Positions 34,503-44,297 of a stretch of 64,000 nucleotides of DNA are shown piece by piece. This DNA comes from Microvirga alba (lineage in GTDB: Bacteria > Pseudomonadota > Alphaproteobacteria > Rhizobiales > Beijerinckiaceae), in assembly GCF_015694465.1 (NCBI RefSeq), contig NZ_JADQDO010000002.1, positions 770,767 through 834,766 on the forward strand, in the 5' to 3' direction. The position numbers were made by a program, and so were the translations under genes. Every line of letters begins with the position of its first letter. Position 1 is the stretch's first letter. A model generated the notes under the pieces. It ran no database searches, was not told where the DNA came from, and was given only the letters and a program-made list of their open reading frames with translations.

Positions 34503-35611
34503 GCGTGCTCCATTCGAGTCGCGGCGTCGGCATGCGGCGGACGCAGTTTTTTCAAAGATTCCGGGAGGCTGTTCGTCATCCACGCCGACAAGGCGGCGCG
34601 ATGCCGGTGCAGCAAAAGCCCTGCGGCGATGATGAGAATGCCGATGAGGGACAAGGCGAAGGGAAACATCAGCGAGTCCTTGAACACCTTGTTCGCCAGA
34701 TGGCCGAGATACATCGACACGCCGATGGCTCCGAACAGGGCATAAGGCCGCCGCATCAGGAAGACGGAGAGAAACACGAGGCCCACATTGATGAGGCAGT
34801 AGATCGCCTTGCCGATTTCGCTCGAACTGTCCGATGCCGTCAGGCCGCCCCAGAAGGCCAAAAGACCGCTCAGGTGAAGCCAGAACGCGAAGTCGCGCTT
34901 TTGGTCGCGCTTGAGATCGACGAACCATGCGACGCCGAGAACGACGAGCCCGAAGGCCATCGAAACGATGCGTCGCGCTCTCCAAGAGTCCGACCAGTCC
35001 AGCTCGCGCCCCTGAATTATCCAGGGCGTCAGATCCATGGACATAAACCACAGCGACACGGCGATCACCGCGACGATGAAAGGGAAGGGATAGAAGCGCA
35101 GTGCAATGAGACCGGCGACGATGGTTGCAACTTCCATCGGCAACCAGCTGCTTTTCACCCAGACATAGAAGTCGCGATAGCGCTCCGGCTTGCCTGCGGT
35201 GTCCCAGAATCCATAGGTTTCCTGGATGCCGTAGACTGCAAGCGGAATCATCGCGACGGCGACCGCGATCAGCAATCCGCCCGGCGTTTCGAGAGCGCGG
35301 CGATTCCAAAGGTGATGACCCGCGAGCACGAAGAGCACCGCGTAGATCAATGCGGTCAGGGTCAGCGCCTTGCCGCCCATCTGCTCGAAAGCGAGCGTGG
35401 AAAAGAGACCCATCGCGCCCATGACGATGAGCGCGCCGGCATACCAGAGGATGTGAACGAGATCGAAGCGGACGGGCTGGGCAGGGTTCGGTGCGTCGGC
35501 GTCGCGCGTTGCAGCACGTGCGCGCAACACGGCGACCAACCCGTCGAGCTGCTCCTCGCGAAGCGCCACGGCGCGCCCGGCTTGTCTGACGTCGTCTTCC
35601 GTGAAAGACAT
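34499..35611 (-). CDS. Polytopic membrane protein embedded in the iol operon
   Basis: A 370-residue inner-membrane protein I do not recognise as a transporter family. A soluble N-terminal part (about 1-45, helical, REEQLDGLVAVLRAR) precedes roughly ten hydrophobic segments starting at VHILWYAGALIVMGAMG; the C-terminus is basic and cytoplasmic-looking. The layout resembles DUF2157-like proteins. It starts 12 bp after iolC (ATG behind GGAG) and overlaps iolD by 4 bp, so it must be translated as part of the operon, an unusual partner for iolC and iolD. Inositol uptake or sensing is speculation, because a complete ABC importer is also present. Confidence 0.8.
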   Translation of the reverse strand: MSFTEDDVRQAGRAVALREEQLDGLVAVLRARAATRDADAPNPAQPVRFDLVHILWYAGALIVMGAMGLFSTLAFEQMGGKALTLTALIYAVLFVLAGHHLWNRRALETPGGLLIAVAVAMIPLAVYGIQETYGFWDTAGKPERYRDFYVWVKSSWLPMEVATIVAGLIALRFYPFPFIVAVIAVSLWFMSMDLTPWIIQGRELDWSDSWRARRIVSMAFGLVVLGVAWFVDLKRDQKRDFAFWLHLSGLLAFWGGLTASDSSSEIGKAIYCLINVGLVFLSVFLMRRPYALFGAIGVSMYLGHLANKVFKDSLMFPFALSLIGILIIAAGLLLHRHRAALSAWMTNSLPESLKKLRPPHADAATRMEHA

Positions 35612-35623
35612 CACACGCTCCGT

Positions 35624-37537
35624 TCAGGCCGCCTTTGAGCGGCCGGCCACCCGTTGCCAGGCATCGACGAGGCGCTGGAAGCGGCCCGCCATGTCGGCGA
35701 TGGCGGCCTCGTCCGAGATCTCGCCCTTGAGCCAGCGGCGCGCGGCATCGTTGAAGATGGTGCGACCGACGGCAAAACCCTTCACCTGCTTCTCGCTGGC
35801 GGCGGCGGCGAAGGCGGCTTCCAATTCATCCTCCGGCGCTTCCAGGCCGAGGAGAACGATGCCCCGGCAATAAGGGTCGTTCTTGGAAATCACGCTGCCC
35901 ACCGCATGCCAGGCCGCCACATCCCGCTGCGGCTCGAGCTTCCACCAATCCGGCTTGATGCCGAGATCGTAGAGGCGTTGCATCACGATGGCGACCGTGT
36001 CGGTTTTCAACGGCCCGTTCTTGCCCGCGATGATCTCCACGAGCAATTCCCGGCCGATGCTTTGTGCGGCGTCGTAAAGGCGCAGCAATTCCCGCTCCTG
36101 GCGTGCCTTCAGTTCGGGCGCATCATCGGGATGGTAGAAGCACAGGCATTTGATGGTCTGCCCCACCGGCCATTCCACAAGCTTCGCGCCGAGGCTGCCG
36201 CCGCCCTCGAAATCGAGCGGGCGCGAGCCGGGGAATTCCACCGGGCGGCCGATCCAGAAGGGATGGTCGGCAGCGCGGAACAGGGCCTCGCGGCCATATG
36301 TGCCATCGAGAAGCATGCCGAAACCGGGGCGGCCATCAGCCACCCGCGCGGCGGCTTCTACGGCCAGCACCTTGAAGGCCGGGATGCGATCGATAGATGC
36401 GCCGACATCTTTCGCCATCGCCTCCATCTGCATGCGATGGTCGATGGCGAGCGCCATGAGCGTATCGGGGCCGGGACGGCGGGTCGTCGCCCAGTGGATG
36501 TGGTTGATGTCCTGGTCGAACCGCAGCGCCTTGTGACGGCTACCCACTTTCAGGAAATGCTGCAATTCCGGGAAAGTCGGGATCTCGGGCGAGCAGAGCA
36601 GCCGCGACACCGCGAAAGCGCCGCTGGCATTGGCATAGGCGCAGCAGGTTTCGAGTTTCTCGTCCCTCAACCAGCCGCGCAGGAAGCCGGAGAGGAAGGC
36701 GTCCCCCGCGCCAAGCACGTTATAGACCTCGACCGGGAAGCCGGGGCCCTTCACGCCCTTGTCCAAGGAATCCGGGATTTCGGCCGGAAAGACCACGCAG
36801 CCCATGGGACCGCGCTTGCAGACGATGGTGGCTTTCGACACCGCGCGAATGGCGCTGATCGCTTGAAGCGTATCCTCGGACCCGCCCGCGATGTGCAACT
36901 CCTCTTCCGTGCCGACGATGAGGTCGCACTGGCCGAGGATGGGCGTCAGGTGCTCCGTCACCGAATCCGAGCGCACATAGCGTGATTCGCCCGCGCCGTG
37001 GCCGAGCAGGCCCCAGAGGTTCGGGCGGTAATCCACATCGAACACCACTTTGCGGCCATTCGCCTTGGCGATGCGGATTGCTTTTTTCTGCGCGGCGGCG
37101 GTGCTCCCGCGGGAGAAGTGCGTGCCGGTGACGACGATGGCGGCGGCGGAGGCGATAAAGGCCTCGTCGATGTCATCTTCCGTCAGCGCCATGTCGGCGC
37201 AGTCGGCGCGATAGAAAATGAGCGGGAAGGAATGCTCGTCGCGTACGCCGAGAATCACGAGGGCGGTCAGGCGCTCCTTGTCGGTGACGATGCCTTGCGT
37301 CGCAACGCCTTCGCGCTCCATCTGCTCACGGATGAAGCGGCCCATGGCCTCGTCGCCGACCCGGGTGACGAGACCCGATTTCAGGCCGAGCCGGGCTGTG
37401 CCGATGGCGATGTTGGCCGGGCAGCCGCCGACGGCCTTCGAGAAGGAGGCCATGTCCTCCAGACGTCCGCCAACCTGCTGGCCGTACAAATCGACCGAGG
37501 AGCGGCCGATGGTGATCACATCCAGGGTCGGCTTCAT
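35624..37537 (-). CDS. iolC: Fused 5-dehydro-2-deoxygluconokinase and DUF2090 aldolase-type domain
   Basis: Phosphorylates 2-deoxy-5-keto-gluconate (PfkB kinase, residues 1 to about 330). It probably also cleaves the product to DHAP and malonate semialdehyde through the C-terminal DUF2090 domain (about 340-637), which replaces a separate IolJ. Kinase marks are GRSSVDLYGQQVGG, GGCPANIAIGTARLG and the catalytic NVLGAGDAFLSGF (Asp279). The second domain shows LALDH-like ALAIDHRMQMEAMA and WPVGQTIKCLCFYHPDD. AGGAGG precedes the ATG. It is the first gene of the minus-strand iol operon, facing iolG across IolR-type sites. Confidence 0.94.
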   Translation of the reverse strand: MKPTLDVITIGRSSVDLYGQQVGGRLEDMASFSKAVGGCPANIAIGTARLGLKSGLVTRVGDEAMGRFIREQMEREGVATQGIVTDKERLTALVILGVRDEHSFPLIFYRADCADMALTEDDIDEAFIASAAAIVVTGTHFSRGSTAAAQKKAIRIAKANGRKVVFDVDYRPNLWGLLGHGAGESRYVRSDSVTEHLTPILGQCDLIVGTEEELHIAGGSEDTLQAISAIRAVSKATIVCKRGPMGCVVFPAEIPDSLDKGVKGPGFPVEVYNVLGAGDAFLSGFLRGWLRDEKLETCCAYANASGAFAVSRLLCSPEIPTFPELQHFLKVGSRHKALRFDQDINHIHWATTRRPGPDTLMALAIDHRMQMEAMAKDVGASIDRIPAFKVLAVEAAARVADGRPGFGMLLDGTYGREALFRAADHPFWIGRPVEFPGSRPLDFEGGGSLGAKLVEWPVGQTIKCLCFYHPDDAPELKARQERELLRLYDAAQSIGRELLVEIIAGKNGPLKTDTVAIVMQRLYDLGIKPDWWKLEPQRDVAAWHAVGSVISKNDPYCRGIVLLGLEAPEDELEAAFAAAASEKQVKGFAVGRTIFNDAARRWLKGEISDEAAIADMAGRFQRLVDAWQRVAGRSKAA

Positions 37538-37606
37538 GCTAGTCCTCCTGCCTGCGGAGCCGGTCGTCGGACCGTCTTCAAGCCTTATCGCGGCTCTTGC
37601 AGCTAT

Positions 37607-37650
37607 AGAATGTTTATTCTATTAGCATCTTGTGCTGGAACATCAATTCC
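37607..37650. promoter_or_regulatory. Two candidate IolR operators in the iolC/iolG divergent promoter
   Basis: GGAACATCAATTCC (37637-37650) matches the GGAA-N6-TTCC pattern known for RpiR-type IolR in rhizobia. AGAATGTTTATTCT (37607-37620) is a near match with the same N6 spacing. Their centres are 30 bp apart, about three helical turns on the same face of the DNA, between the divergent starts at 37537 and 37689. Confidence 0.7.
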
Positions 37651-37688
37651 AAATTTGCCGTAAGCCGGCAAAAGACATCGGGGGAAAC

Positions 37689-38678
37689 ATGATCAGGATC
37701 GCCGTTTTGGGCGCGGGCCGCATCGGCCGCATTCACGGGCGCAACGCCGCCAATCATCCGGACGCCCGCCTCGTGGCGGTCGCCGATCCGCATGCCCCCT
37801 CCGCGCAGGAGCTGGCGGCGGCGACGGGCGCCGAAGTCGCGTCCCTTGAGACCATCGTCGAGCGTTCCGACGTGGACGCCATCCTCATCTGCACGCCCAC
37901 CACGACCCATGCCGATCTGATCGAACGCGGCGCGCGCGCCGGCAAAGCGGTGTTCTGCGAAAAGCCGGTCGATCTCTCGAGCCCCCGCATCGAGACCTGC
38001 CTCGGCGTGGTCGAGAAGGCGGGCACGCCGCTGATGATCGGCTTCAACCGCCGTTTCGATCCGAATTTCGCGTCCTTGCGCAAGCGCCTCGCGGACGGCG
38101 AAGTGGGCGAGGTCGAACTCGTCACCATTCTCTCTCGCGATCCCAATCCGCCGCCGGTCAGCTACGTCCTGACCTCGGGCGGCCTGTTCCGGGACATGAT
38201 GATTCACGATCTCGACATGGCCCGCTTCCTGCTGCTCGGCGATGAGCCGGTGGAAGTGCACGCGGTCGGCTCCTCCCTCGTCGATCCGGCCATCGGCCAG
38301 GCGGGTGATGTCGATACGGCGGCGGTGCTGTTGAAGACCGCCAAGGGCCGCATCGTGCAGATCTCCAACTCCCGCCGCGCGACCTATGGCTATGACCAGC
38401 GCATCGAGGTGCACGGCTCGAAGGGCATGATCCGCGCGGGCAACGTCCACCGCACGACCGTTGAAGTGGCGAACGGCTCCGGTGTCACCGCCGATCCGGT
38501 GCAGGACTTCTTCCTGCAGCGCTATGCGGATGCTTACAAGGCCGAGTTCGACGCCTTCATCGAAGGCATCAAGACGACTCGCAAGTTCGAGCCGACCGGT
38601 CAGGACGGCCTGAAGGCGCAGCGTCTCGCGGATGCTGCGACCGAGTCCGCACAGACGGGCAAGCCGGTTAAACTTTAA
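37689..38678 (+). CDS. iolG: Inositol 2-dehydrogenase
   Basis: Oxidises myo-inositol to 2-keto-myo-inositol with NAD+, the first catabolic step. The 329-residue Gfo/Idh/MocA protein has the Rossmann turn VLGAGRIGRIHGRN, the catalytic-lysine motif CEKPVDL, and the RDMMIHDLDMARFLLG region with the Asp-His pair. The ATG at 37689 follows a GGGG site; the upstream in-frame stretch overlaps the IolR operator. Also known as idhA. A strong terminator follows at 38702. Confidence 0.93.
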   Translation: MIRIAVLGAGRIGRIHGRNAANHPDARLVAVADPHAPSAQELAAATGAEVASLETIVERSDVDAILICTPTTTHADLIERGARAGKAVFCEKPVDLSSPRIETCLGVVEKAGTPLMIGFNRRFDPNFASLRKRLADGEVGEVELVTILSRDPNPPPVSYVLTSGGLFRDMMIHDLDMARFLLLGDEPVEVHAVGSSLVDPAIGQAGDVDTAAVLLKTAKGRIVQISNSRRATYGYDQRIEVHGSKGMIRAGNVHRTTVEVANGSGVTADPVQDFFLQRYADAYKAEFDAFIEGIKTTRKFEPTGQDGLKAQRLADAATESAQTGKPVKL

Positions 38679-38701
38679 AGAACCGCGATCTCCGCGATGC
38701 G

Positions 38702-38733
38702 ATGGCCGGGCATGTCCCGGCCATTCTTTCTTT
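38702..38733 (+). terminator. Rho-independent terminator of iolG
   Basis: ATGGCCGGG (38702-38710), loop CATGT, CCCGGCCAT (38716-38724), then TCTTTCTTT. A perfect 9-bp stem. Confidence 0.85.
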
Positions 38734-38747
38734 GCGCCGGGTACCGC

Positions 38748-38873
38748 GCACCTCTCCCGGCGGGAGAGGTCGGACCTTCAGGTCCGGGTGAGAAGAGTGA
38801 CCTTTCCGGAGAGAGCGAAGGGCGCAACCCCTCACCCTCGCTTCGCTCGGCCTCTCCCTGGCGGGGAGAGGTG
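38748..38873. repeat. REP-like palindromic element downstream of iolG
   Basis: CACCTCTCCCGGCGGGAGAGG at the left and CTCTCCCTGGCGGGGAGAGG at the right flank a smaller dyad, CGGACCTTCAGGTCCG. Part of the same repeat family as 31594 and 44165; it lies in the converging iolG/iolR gap. Confidence 0.75.
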
Positions 38874-38928
38874 AATGCTGCGGCACAGTTCATCATCTTG
38901 ATTGTTGTCGGGGAAGGACGATTGGTCT

Positions 38929-39777
38929 CTACCCCTCCGCGCGCTTCTCCGCCGTGCCGACGGCCAGTGCCATTGCGAGTGCGAATGAGGCCGAGAGCGA
39001 GCGGAACGCGCCGAAATCGGCTTCCGCCACTTCGAGCCAGATATCGGCACTCGGCACCAGCGGGCTGAACGCGGAATCCGTGATGGCCACTACCGGGATG
39101 TTGCGGCGCGCCGCGACGGTCGCGAGATCGGCCGTGACAGGCGCGTAGGGTGTGAAGCTGATGGCGAGAACCGCGTCGCGTTCGGTCGCCGTCGCCAATT
39201 GCTCCGGGCCGAGTTGGGCGATGTGATCGATCAGAATGGCCCGCACTCCGAGCTTGCCGAAGGCATAGGCGCAATAGGCCGCAATCGGGAAGACCCGGCG
39301 CGCGCCGAGGAGGTAGATCGTATCGGCCTTGGCGAGGGTCTCGATAGCGCGGGAGAATTCCTCCGGGCGCACCGACTCGCGCATACGGTCGAGCGAAATG
39401 GCGGCCGCGTCGGCGAAGCCTTCGAGCAGCGACGTCGCGTGGACGTGATGCCCCTCGGTGTCGCGCAACGAGCGCAGGCGCTCGCGATAGTCGGGAAAGC
39501 GCTCGCGCAGGCGGTCGCGGAAGATCTGCTGCAGGTGGGAGAAGCCGTCATAGCCGAGGCTCTTGGCGAAGCGGACGAGGGTCGAGGGTTGCACCCCGGC
39601 ATGATCGGCAACGCCGGCAACCGTCTGGAAGGCCATTTCCTCCGGATGCTCCAGCGCGAAGGCGGCAATCTGCTTCAGGCGCTTCGGCATCGTCTCGCGA
39701 CGGCTCAAAAGAAGCGTCCTCAAACCCTCATAATCGGCGGGAATGGCGTCCATGACCTCCTCTAAGCGATCCCCCAT
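38929..39777 (-). CDS. iolR: RpiR-family transcriptional regulator of inositol genes
   Basis: A 282-residue repressor-type regulator: N-terminal HTH_6 domain (about 15-90, FQTVAGVADHAGVQPSTLVRF as recognition region, FAKSLGYDGF after it) and a C-terminal SIS sugar-phosphate-binding domain (IYLLGARRVFPIAAY, LAISFTPYAPVTADL). By family knowledge and position, between iolG and the inositol ABC genes, it should be IolR, released from GGAA-N6-TTCC sites by an inositol-pathway phosphate. GAGGAAAACG supports the ATG at 39777; the 59 upstream codons cross the promoter region. Confidence 0.88.
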   Translation of the reverse strand: MGDRLEEVMDAIPADYEGLRTLLLSRRETMPKRLKQIAAFALEHPEEMAFQTVAGVADHAGVQPSTLVRFAKSLGYDGFSHLQQIFRDRLRERFPDYRERLRSLRDTEGHHVHATSLLEGFADAAAISLDRMRESVRPEEFSRAIETLAKADTIYLLGARRVFPIAAYCAYAFGKLGVRAILIDHIAQLGPEQLATATERDAVLAISFTPYAPVTADLATVAARRNIPVVAITDSAFSPLVPSADIWLEVAEADFGAFRSLSASFALAMALAVGTAEKRAEG

Positions 39778-39843
39778 CGTTTTCCTCGTCCTCGTGTGCC
39801 CTACCTTAGGCTGGGAACCAGGAGCTTGACACCGAACTCGCAG

Positions 39844-39896
39844 AAATGGAACAAATATTCTAAAGATATAAACAAAAGGTCCATCTTGTTCCATTT
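39844..39896. promoter_or_regulatory. Candidate IolR operator before the inositol ABC genes
   Basis: AAATGGAACAA (39844-39854) and TTGTTCCATTT (39886-39896) are perfect inverted copies. The left arm starts GGAACAAATATTCT (39848-39861), an N6-spaced IolR-type site. Located between divergent iolR and the substrate-binding-protein gene, it could control both. Confidence 0.6.
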
Positions 39897-40058
39897 TGGG
39901 AGGTTGGACAGGCGGAGGAAATGCCAGACGCATGTGATCCGACGCCAGGATCATCGGATTCCTTCTGCCAACCCGATCGCGCGGCCCTCAAGGCTGCTGC
40001 GTTCACCGCGACCGGACACCGGCGCGATTCTCGAACGGGGGCGTTTGGGAGGAAACAC

Positions 40059-41000
40059 ATGAAATCGTTTATGACTGGTCTTGCCGCCGCAGCCGCCCTG
40101 ACCCTCGCCGCAGCCGCCCCGGCTTCGGCACAACAGGGTAGTACCCGTATCATCGTCGTCAGCCACGGCCAGGCCAACGATCCATTCTGGTCCGTCGTCA
40201 AGAACGGCGTGACGGCGGCGGGCAAGGACATGAATGTCCAGGTCGATTACCGCGCGCCCGAGACCTTCGACATGGTCGCCATGGGCCAATTGATCGACGC
40301 GGCCATCAACCAGAAGCCCGCTGGCCTCATCGTCTCGATCCCGGACGCCTCGGCGCTTGGCCCGTCGATCAAGAAGGCGGTCGCCGCCGGCATTCCGGTG
40401 ATTTCCATGAACTCGGGCTCCGACGTCTCGAAAGGCCTCGGCGCGCTTCTTCACGTGGGGCAGGACGAGGCCGACGCGGGCAGGATCGCCGGCGCCAAAC
40501 TCAAGGAGATGGGCGGCAAGGCCGGTCTTTGCGTCAACCACGAGGTCGGCAACGTCTCCCTCGATCTGCGCTGCAAGGGCTTCGCGGAAGGCTTCGGCGG
40601 CAAGGTGATGGTGCTGCCGGTCTCCAATGACCCGGCCGATATCCGCGCCAAGGTGAAGGCTGCTATCGCCTCCGATCCGTCCATCGACACCGTGATGGCG
40701 TTGAGCGCGCCGCTCGGCGGCGAGCCGACGGCGGCGGCGGTGAAGGAAACCGGCAAGTCCGGCATTCGCGTCGTGTCCTTCGATCTCTCGGCGAACTTCC
40801 TGAAAGCGGTTGCCGCGGGCGAGGCCACTTTCGCCATCGATCAGCAGCAATATCTTCAAGGCTACCTGCCGGTGGTGTTCCTGGCGCTCGATTCGAAATA
40901 CGGCCTGATCCCGGGCGGCAATGTTCCCTCCGGCCCGAACCTGATCACGAAGGACAAGGCGGCCCAGGTGGTCGATCTGTCCGCGAAGGGCATCCGCTAA
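40059..41000 (+). CDS. Inositol-type ABC importer, periplasmic substrate-binding protein
   Basis: A 313-residue exported binding protein of the ribose/inositol (Peripla_BP_4) class. It has a signal peptide (MKSFMTGLAAAAALTLAAAA, cleavage near ASA-QQG), then IIVVSHGQANDPFWSVVKNG and MGQLIDAAINQKPAGLIVSI, both typical of CUT2-class importers. Its place among iol genes and behind an IolR-type site points to inositol (IbpA role). GGGAGGAAAC fixes the ATG at 40059. First gene of a four-gene operon. Confidence 0.9.
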   Translation: MKSFMTGLAAAAALTLAAAAPASAQQGSTRIIVVSHGQANDPFWSVVKNGVTAAGKDMNVQVDYRAPETFDMVAMGQLIDAAINQKPAGLIVSIPDASALGPSIKKAVAAGIPVISMNSGSDVSKGLGALLHVGQDEADAGRIAGAKLKEMGGKAGLCVNHEVGNVSLDLRCKGFAEGFGGKVMVLPVSNDPADIRAKVKAAIASDPSIDTVMALSAPLGGEPTAAAVKETGKSGIRVVSFDLSANFLKAVAAGEATFAIDQQQYLQGYLPVVFLALDSKYGLIPGGNVPSGPNLITKDKAAQVVDLSAKGIR

Positions 41001-41066
41001 ATCGTGCCGTGAGCCCGCGACAATCGTCGCGGGCTCGCGCCCCTCTCGTTGTGAAGGAGGTGCCCC

Positions 41067-42206
41067 ATGACGGACATCAGCCATGTCGCGGGCCACACGC
41101 CTGCGGAGGAGATCAAGAAAATCCAGGATGAGCGATTGAAGGAGGTTTCCTTCGTCACCAAGGTCATGCGCCGCCCCGAGCTTGGCGCGCTGGCTGGTCT
41201 CATCCTCGTCACGATCTTTTTCATCGCCACTGCCGACCCCTCGATGTTCACGCTTGCGGGCATGATGAACATTCTCTCGCCGGCGTCCCAGCTCGGCATT
41301 CTCGCCATTGCCGCAGCACTCCTCATGATCGGCGGCGAGTTCGATCTGTCCATCGGCTCCATGGTCGCCTTTTCCGGACTGATCTTCGGGTCGTTCCTGG
41401 TGCTCACGGGCTGGCCGCTGCTCATCGCCATCGCCGCGACCTTCGTCGTCGCGGCGCTCCTCGGCGGGTTGAACGGCCAGCTCGTCATTCGCACCAAGCT
41501 GCCATCCTTCATCGTCACGCTGGCGTTTCTCTTCATCCTGCGCGGCCTGTCTCTCGTCGGCCTGAAATGGGCGACAGGCGGTTCGACGCAAATGCGCGGC
41601 ATTGGCGACAAGGCGGGCGAAGGATTGGTGCGCGAGATCTTTTCCGGCAACGCGCTGGAAGGCTTGTTCTCCTGGCTCGCGGCGCACGACATCATTGCCA
41701 AGTTTCCGAACGGCACGCCGACGGTGACCGGCGTTCCTGTCTCCATCGTCTGGTTCGTTCTCTTCGCTCTCGTCGCGACATGGATCCTGCTGCGCACGCG
41801 GGCGGGCAACTGGATCTTTGCGTCTGGCGGCGACGCCAACGCGGCGCGCAATTCCGGCGTGCCTGTCGATCGGGTGAAGACCAGCCTCTTCATGCTCACC
41901 GCCTGCGCTGCGACACTGGTCGCGATCCTCACCGTGCTCGATGCGGGATCGACCGATTCACGGCGTGGCTTCCAGAAGGAATTCGAAGCGATCATCGCGG
42001 CGGTGATCGGTGGTTGCCTGCTGACCGGCGGTTACGGCTCGGCCATCGGCGCGTTCTTCGGAGCCATCATCTTCGGCATGGTCTCGATTGGGCTGACCTA
42101 TACGCGCTTCGACTCGGACTGGTTCCAGGTTTTCTTAGGGGCCATGCTGCTGCTCGCGGTTTTGTTCAACAATTTCATCCGCAAGAAGGTCACGGGAGAG
42201 CGCTGA
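41067..42206 (+). CDS. Inositol-type ABC importer, permease
   Basis: A 379-residue CUT2-class (BPD_transp_2) membrane permease with about ten helices: [22 protein letters not shown] segment near 90-105, [21 protein letters not shown], and [20 protein letters not shown] as the EAA-like loop. AAGGAGGTGCCCC lies before the ATG. Its stop overlaps the start of the ATP-binding gene by one base (TGATG). IatP role. Confidence 0.92.
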   Translation: MTDISHVAGHTPAEEIKKIQDERLKEVSFVTKVMRRPELGALAGLILVTIFFIATADPSMFTLAGMMNILSPASQLGILAIAAALLMIGGEFDLSIGSMVAFSGLIFGSFLVLTGWPLLIAIAATFVVAALLGGLNGQLVIRTKLPSFIVTLAFLFILRGLSLVGLKWATGGSTQMRGIGDKAGEGLVREIFSGNALEGLFSWLAAHDIIAKFPNGTPTVTGVPVSIVWFVLFALVATWILLRTRAGNWIFASGGDANAARNSGVPVDRVKTSLFMLTACAATLVAILTVLDAGSTDSRRGFQKEFEAIIAAVIGGCLLTGGYGSAIGAFFGAIIFGMVSIGLTYTRFDSDWFQVFLGAMLLLAVLFNNFIRKKVTGER

Positions 42207-42991
42207 TGGACACGAATGCTCCTCTCATCGAGACGCGCGACATCGTCAAGCATTTCGGCTCGGTCATCGCGCTCTCGGGCGTATCCATGTCGGTCAATCG
42301 CGGCGAGGTTCTGTGCCTGCTTGGCGATAACGGCGCGGGAAAGTCGACGCTGATCAAGACGCTCGCCGGTGTGCACAAGCCGACGACGGGCGAGTTCCTC
42401 GTCGATGGGCGGCATGTGACGTTTACCAGCCCCCGCGACGCGCTCGATGCGGGCATCGCAACGGTCTATCAGGATCTGGCGATGATCCCGCTCATGTCGG
42501 TGACGCGCAATTTCTTCATGGGTCGCGAACCGACGAAGGGCGTGTGGCCGTTGCGCTATGTGGATTTCGACCACTGTGCGGAGGTGACGCGCGACGAGAT
42601 GCACAAGATCGGCATCGACGTGCGCGATCCCAACCAGGCCGTTGGCACGCTCTCGGGCGGCGAGCGTCAATGCGTGGCGATTGCGCGCGCGGTCTACTTT
42701 GGCGCGAAGGTTCTGATCCTCGACGAGCCGACATCCGCGCTCGGCGTGGCGCAGACCTCGATGGTGCTGAAATACATCCACCAGGTTCGCCAGAAGGGGC
42801 TCGGCGTCATCTTCATTACGCACAACGTGCGCCACGCCTATGCGGTCGGCGACCGCTTTACCGTGCTCAACCGCGGCAAGACGTTGGGCACCTTTGCCAA
42901 GGCGGAAATTCCGATCGACGAGTTGCAAAATCTCATGGCGGGGGGCAAGGAGTTGCAGGTCCTCTCCAGCGAACTCGGCGGCATGGTATGA
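42206..42991 (+). CDS. Inositol-type ABC importer, ATP-binding protein
   Basis: A 261-residue single-domain ABC ATPase with Walker [16 protein letters not shown]-loop TVYQDLAM, signature LSGGERQ and Walker [12 protein letters not shown], then the ITHN switch histidine. CUT2-class sugar ATPases usually have two fused domains (about 500 residues); this one has only one, as in frcA-type systems. Coupled to both neighbours (TGATG upstream, ATGA downstream). IatA role. Confidence 0.92.
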   Translation: MDTNAPLIETRDIVKHFGSVIALSGVSMSVNRGEVLCLLGDNGAGKSTLIKTLAGVHKPTTGEFLVDGRHVTFTSPRDALDAGIATVYQDLAMIPLMSVTRNFFMGREPTKGVWPLRYVDFDHCAEVTRDEMHKIGIDVRDPNQAVGTLSGGERQCVAIARAVYFGAKVLILDEPTSALGVAQTSMVLKYIHQVRQKGLGVIFITHNVRHAYAVGDRFTVLNRGKTLGTFAKAEIPIDELQNLMAGGKELQVLSSELGGMV

Positions 42992-44127
42992 ACGGTCTCG
43001 GCATCGGCCTCATCGGCACAGGCTATATGGGCAAGTGCCACGCATTGGCGTGGAATGCGGTTGCGCCGGTCTTCGGGGACGTGGCTCGCCCGCACCTCGC
43101 GGTGCTGGCTGAATCGTCGCAAGATCTTGCGGAACGGAAGGCCCGCGAACTTGGGTTTAGTCGCGCCACGGGTGACTGGCGTTCCCTCGTCACCGACCCG
43201 GCCGTCGATGTGGTGTCCATCACCACGCCGAATGCGTTTCACCCCGATATGGCGATAGCGGCGCTGGAAGCCGGCAAGCATGTCTGGTGCGAGAAGCCCA
43301 TGGCGACGAGGCTTAGCGACGCGGAGCGCATGCTCGCTGCGGCGCGTGCCTCCGGCAAGGTCGCGGCCTTGGGTTACAACTATATCCAGAATCCAATCAT
43401 CGGCTTGATCCGCCGCCTGTTGAAGGAGGGCGAGATCGGCGAGGTCAATCACGTCCGCTTCGAGATGGACGAGGATTTCATGGCGAACCCGGACGACCTC
43501 TTCTACTGGAAGAGTGAGGCATCGTCCGGCCATGGCGCGCTCGACGATTTCGGCGTTCACGCCTTGAGCCTGATCTGGACAATGTTCGGCGGCGTGCGGC
43601 GCGTCTGCGGTCACATGGCGAAGCCTTATGCGGATCGCCCCGTTCAGGGCGGTGGCCGCCGGGCGGTCGAGACCTTCGACATCGCGACGACACTGATCGA
43701 GTTGGAGAACGGCGCATCCGGCGTCATTGCCCTCAACCGCTCCGCCTGGGGCCGCAAGGGCCGCATCTTCATGCAGCTCTTCGGATCGAAGGGCACCATC
43801 GTCTACGATCAGGAGCGCATGAACGAGGTGCAGCTCTACACGACCGATTTGTCAAAGGAGACGCAGGGCTTCCGTACGATCCTGACCTCGCCGCTGCATC
43901 CGCCCTATGACAAGTTCATCCCCGCCCCGGGCCATGGTCTGGGCTTCAACGAATTGAAGATCATCGAATGCCGCGCCTTGATCGGACGCATCAACGGCGA
44001 GGCAACGACGCTGATCGATTTCGAGGACGGCATCCGGATCGAGCGGACAGTCGATGCGATGGCGCGCAGCGCGCATGAAGGGCGCTGGATTGAGATCGCA
44101 GCCGGTGCGGCAGCAGTAGCGGCTTGA
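42988..44127 (+). CDS. Gfo/Idh/MocA oxidoreductase, probable second inositol dehydrogenase
   Basis: A 379-residue NAD(P)-dependent dehydrogenase with Rossmann turn [28 protein letters not shown], catalytic lysine motif [10 protein letters not shown] and the [15 protein letters not shown] segment with the active-site Asp/His. It is distinct from iolG at 37689 and longer. As the last gene of the ABC operon (ATGA overlap), it probably oxidises an imported inositol isomer such as scyllo- or D-chiro-inositol; the isomer is inferred. Confidence 0.88.
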   Translation: MNGLGIGLIGTGYMGKCHALAWNAVAPVFGDVARPHLAVLAESSQDLAERKARELGFSRATGDWRSLVTDPAVDVVSITTPNAFHPDMAIAALEAGKHVWCEKPMATRLSDAERMLAAARASGKVAALGYNYIQNPIIGLIRRLLKEGEIGEVNHVRFEMDEDFMANPDDLFYWKSEASSGHGALDDFGVHALSLIWTMFGGVRRVCGHMAKPYADRPVQGGGRRAVETFDIATTLIELENGASGVIALNRSAWGRKGRIFMQLFGSKGTIVYDQERMNEVQLYTTDLSKETQGFRTILTSPLHPPYDKFIPAPGHGLGFNELKIIECRALIGRINGEATTLIDFEDGIRIERTVDAMARSAHEGRWIEIAAGAAAVAA

Positions 44128-44297
44128 TGTGAGGCGTGACTACCACGTCGGGCGCCCTCTTCACCTCTCCCGCCGGGAGAGGGAGCAGGCGCGCGCCTGA
44201 ACATGGCCTTGCGGGTGCTGGTTTTCAAAGAACAAGCGGGTGCGGGCTCGGGGCTGAAAAAGCCCCAAGCCTTGAAAGCAATCGAGGGTGGCGCGAC

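Noticed and set aside
34503..35309. N-terminal extension of iolD by 269 codons
   Set aside because: The extension is out of frame with, and covers, the membrane-protein gene; iolD has its normal length from the ATG at 34502.
39951..41687. 578-codon minus-strand open frame
   Set aside because: Shadow of the substrate-binding protein and permease genes; charged low-complexity sequence.
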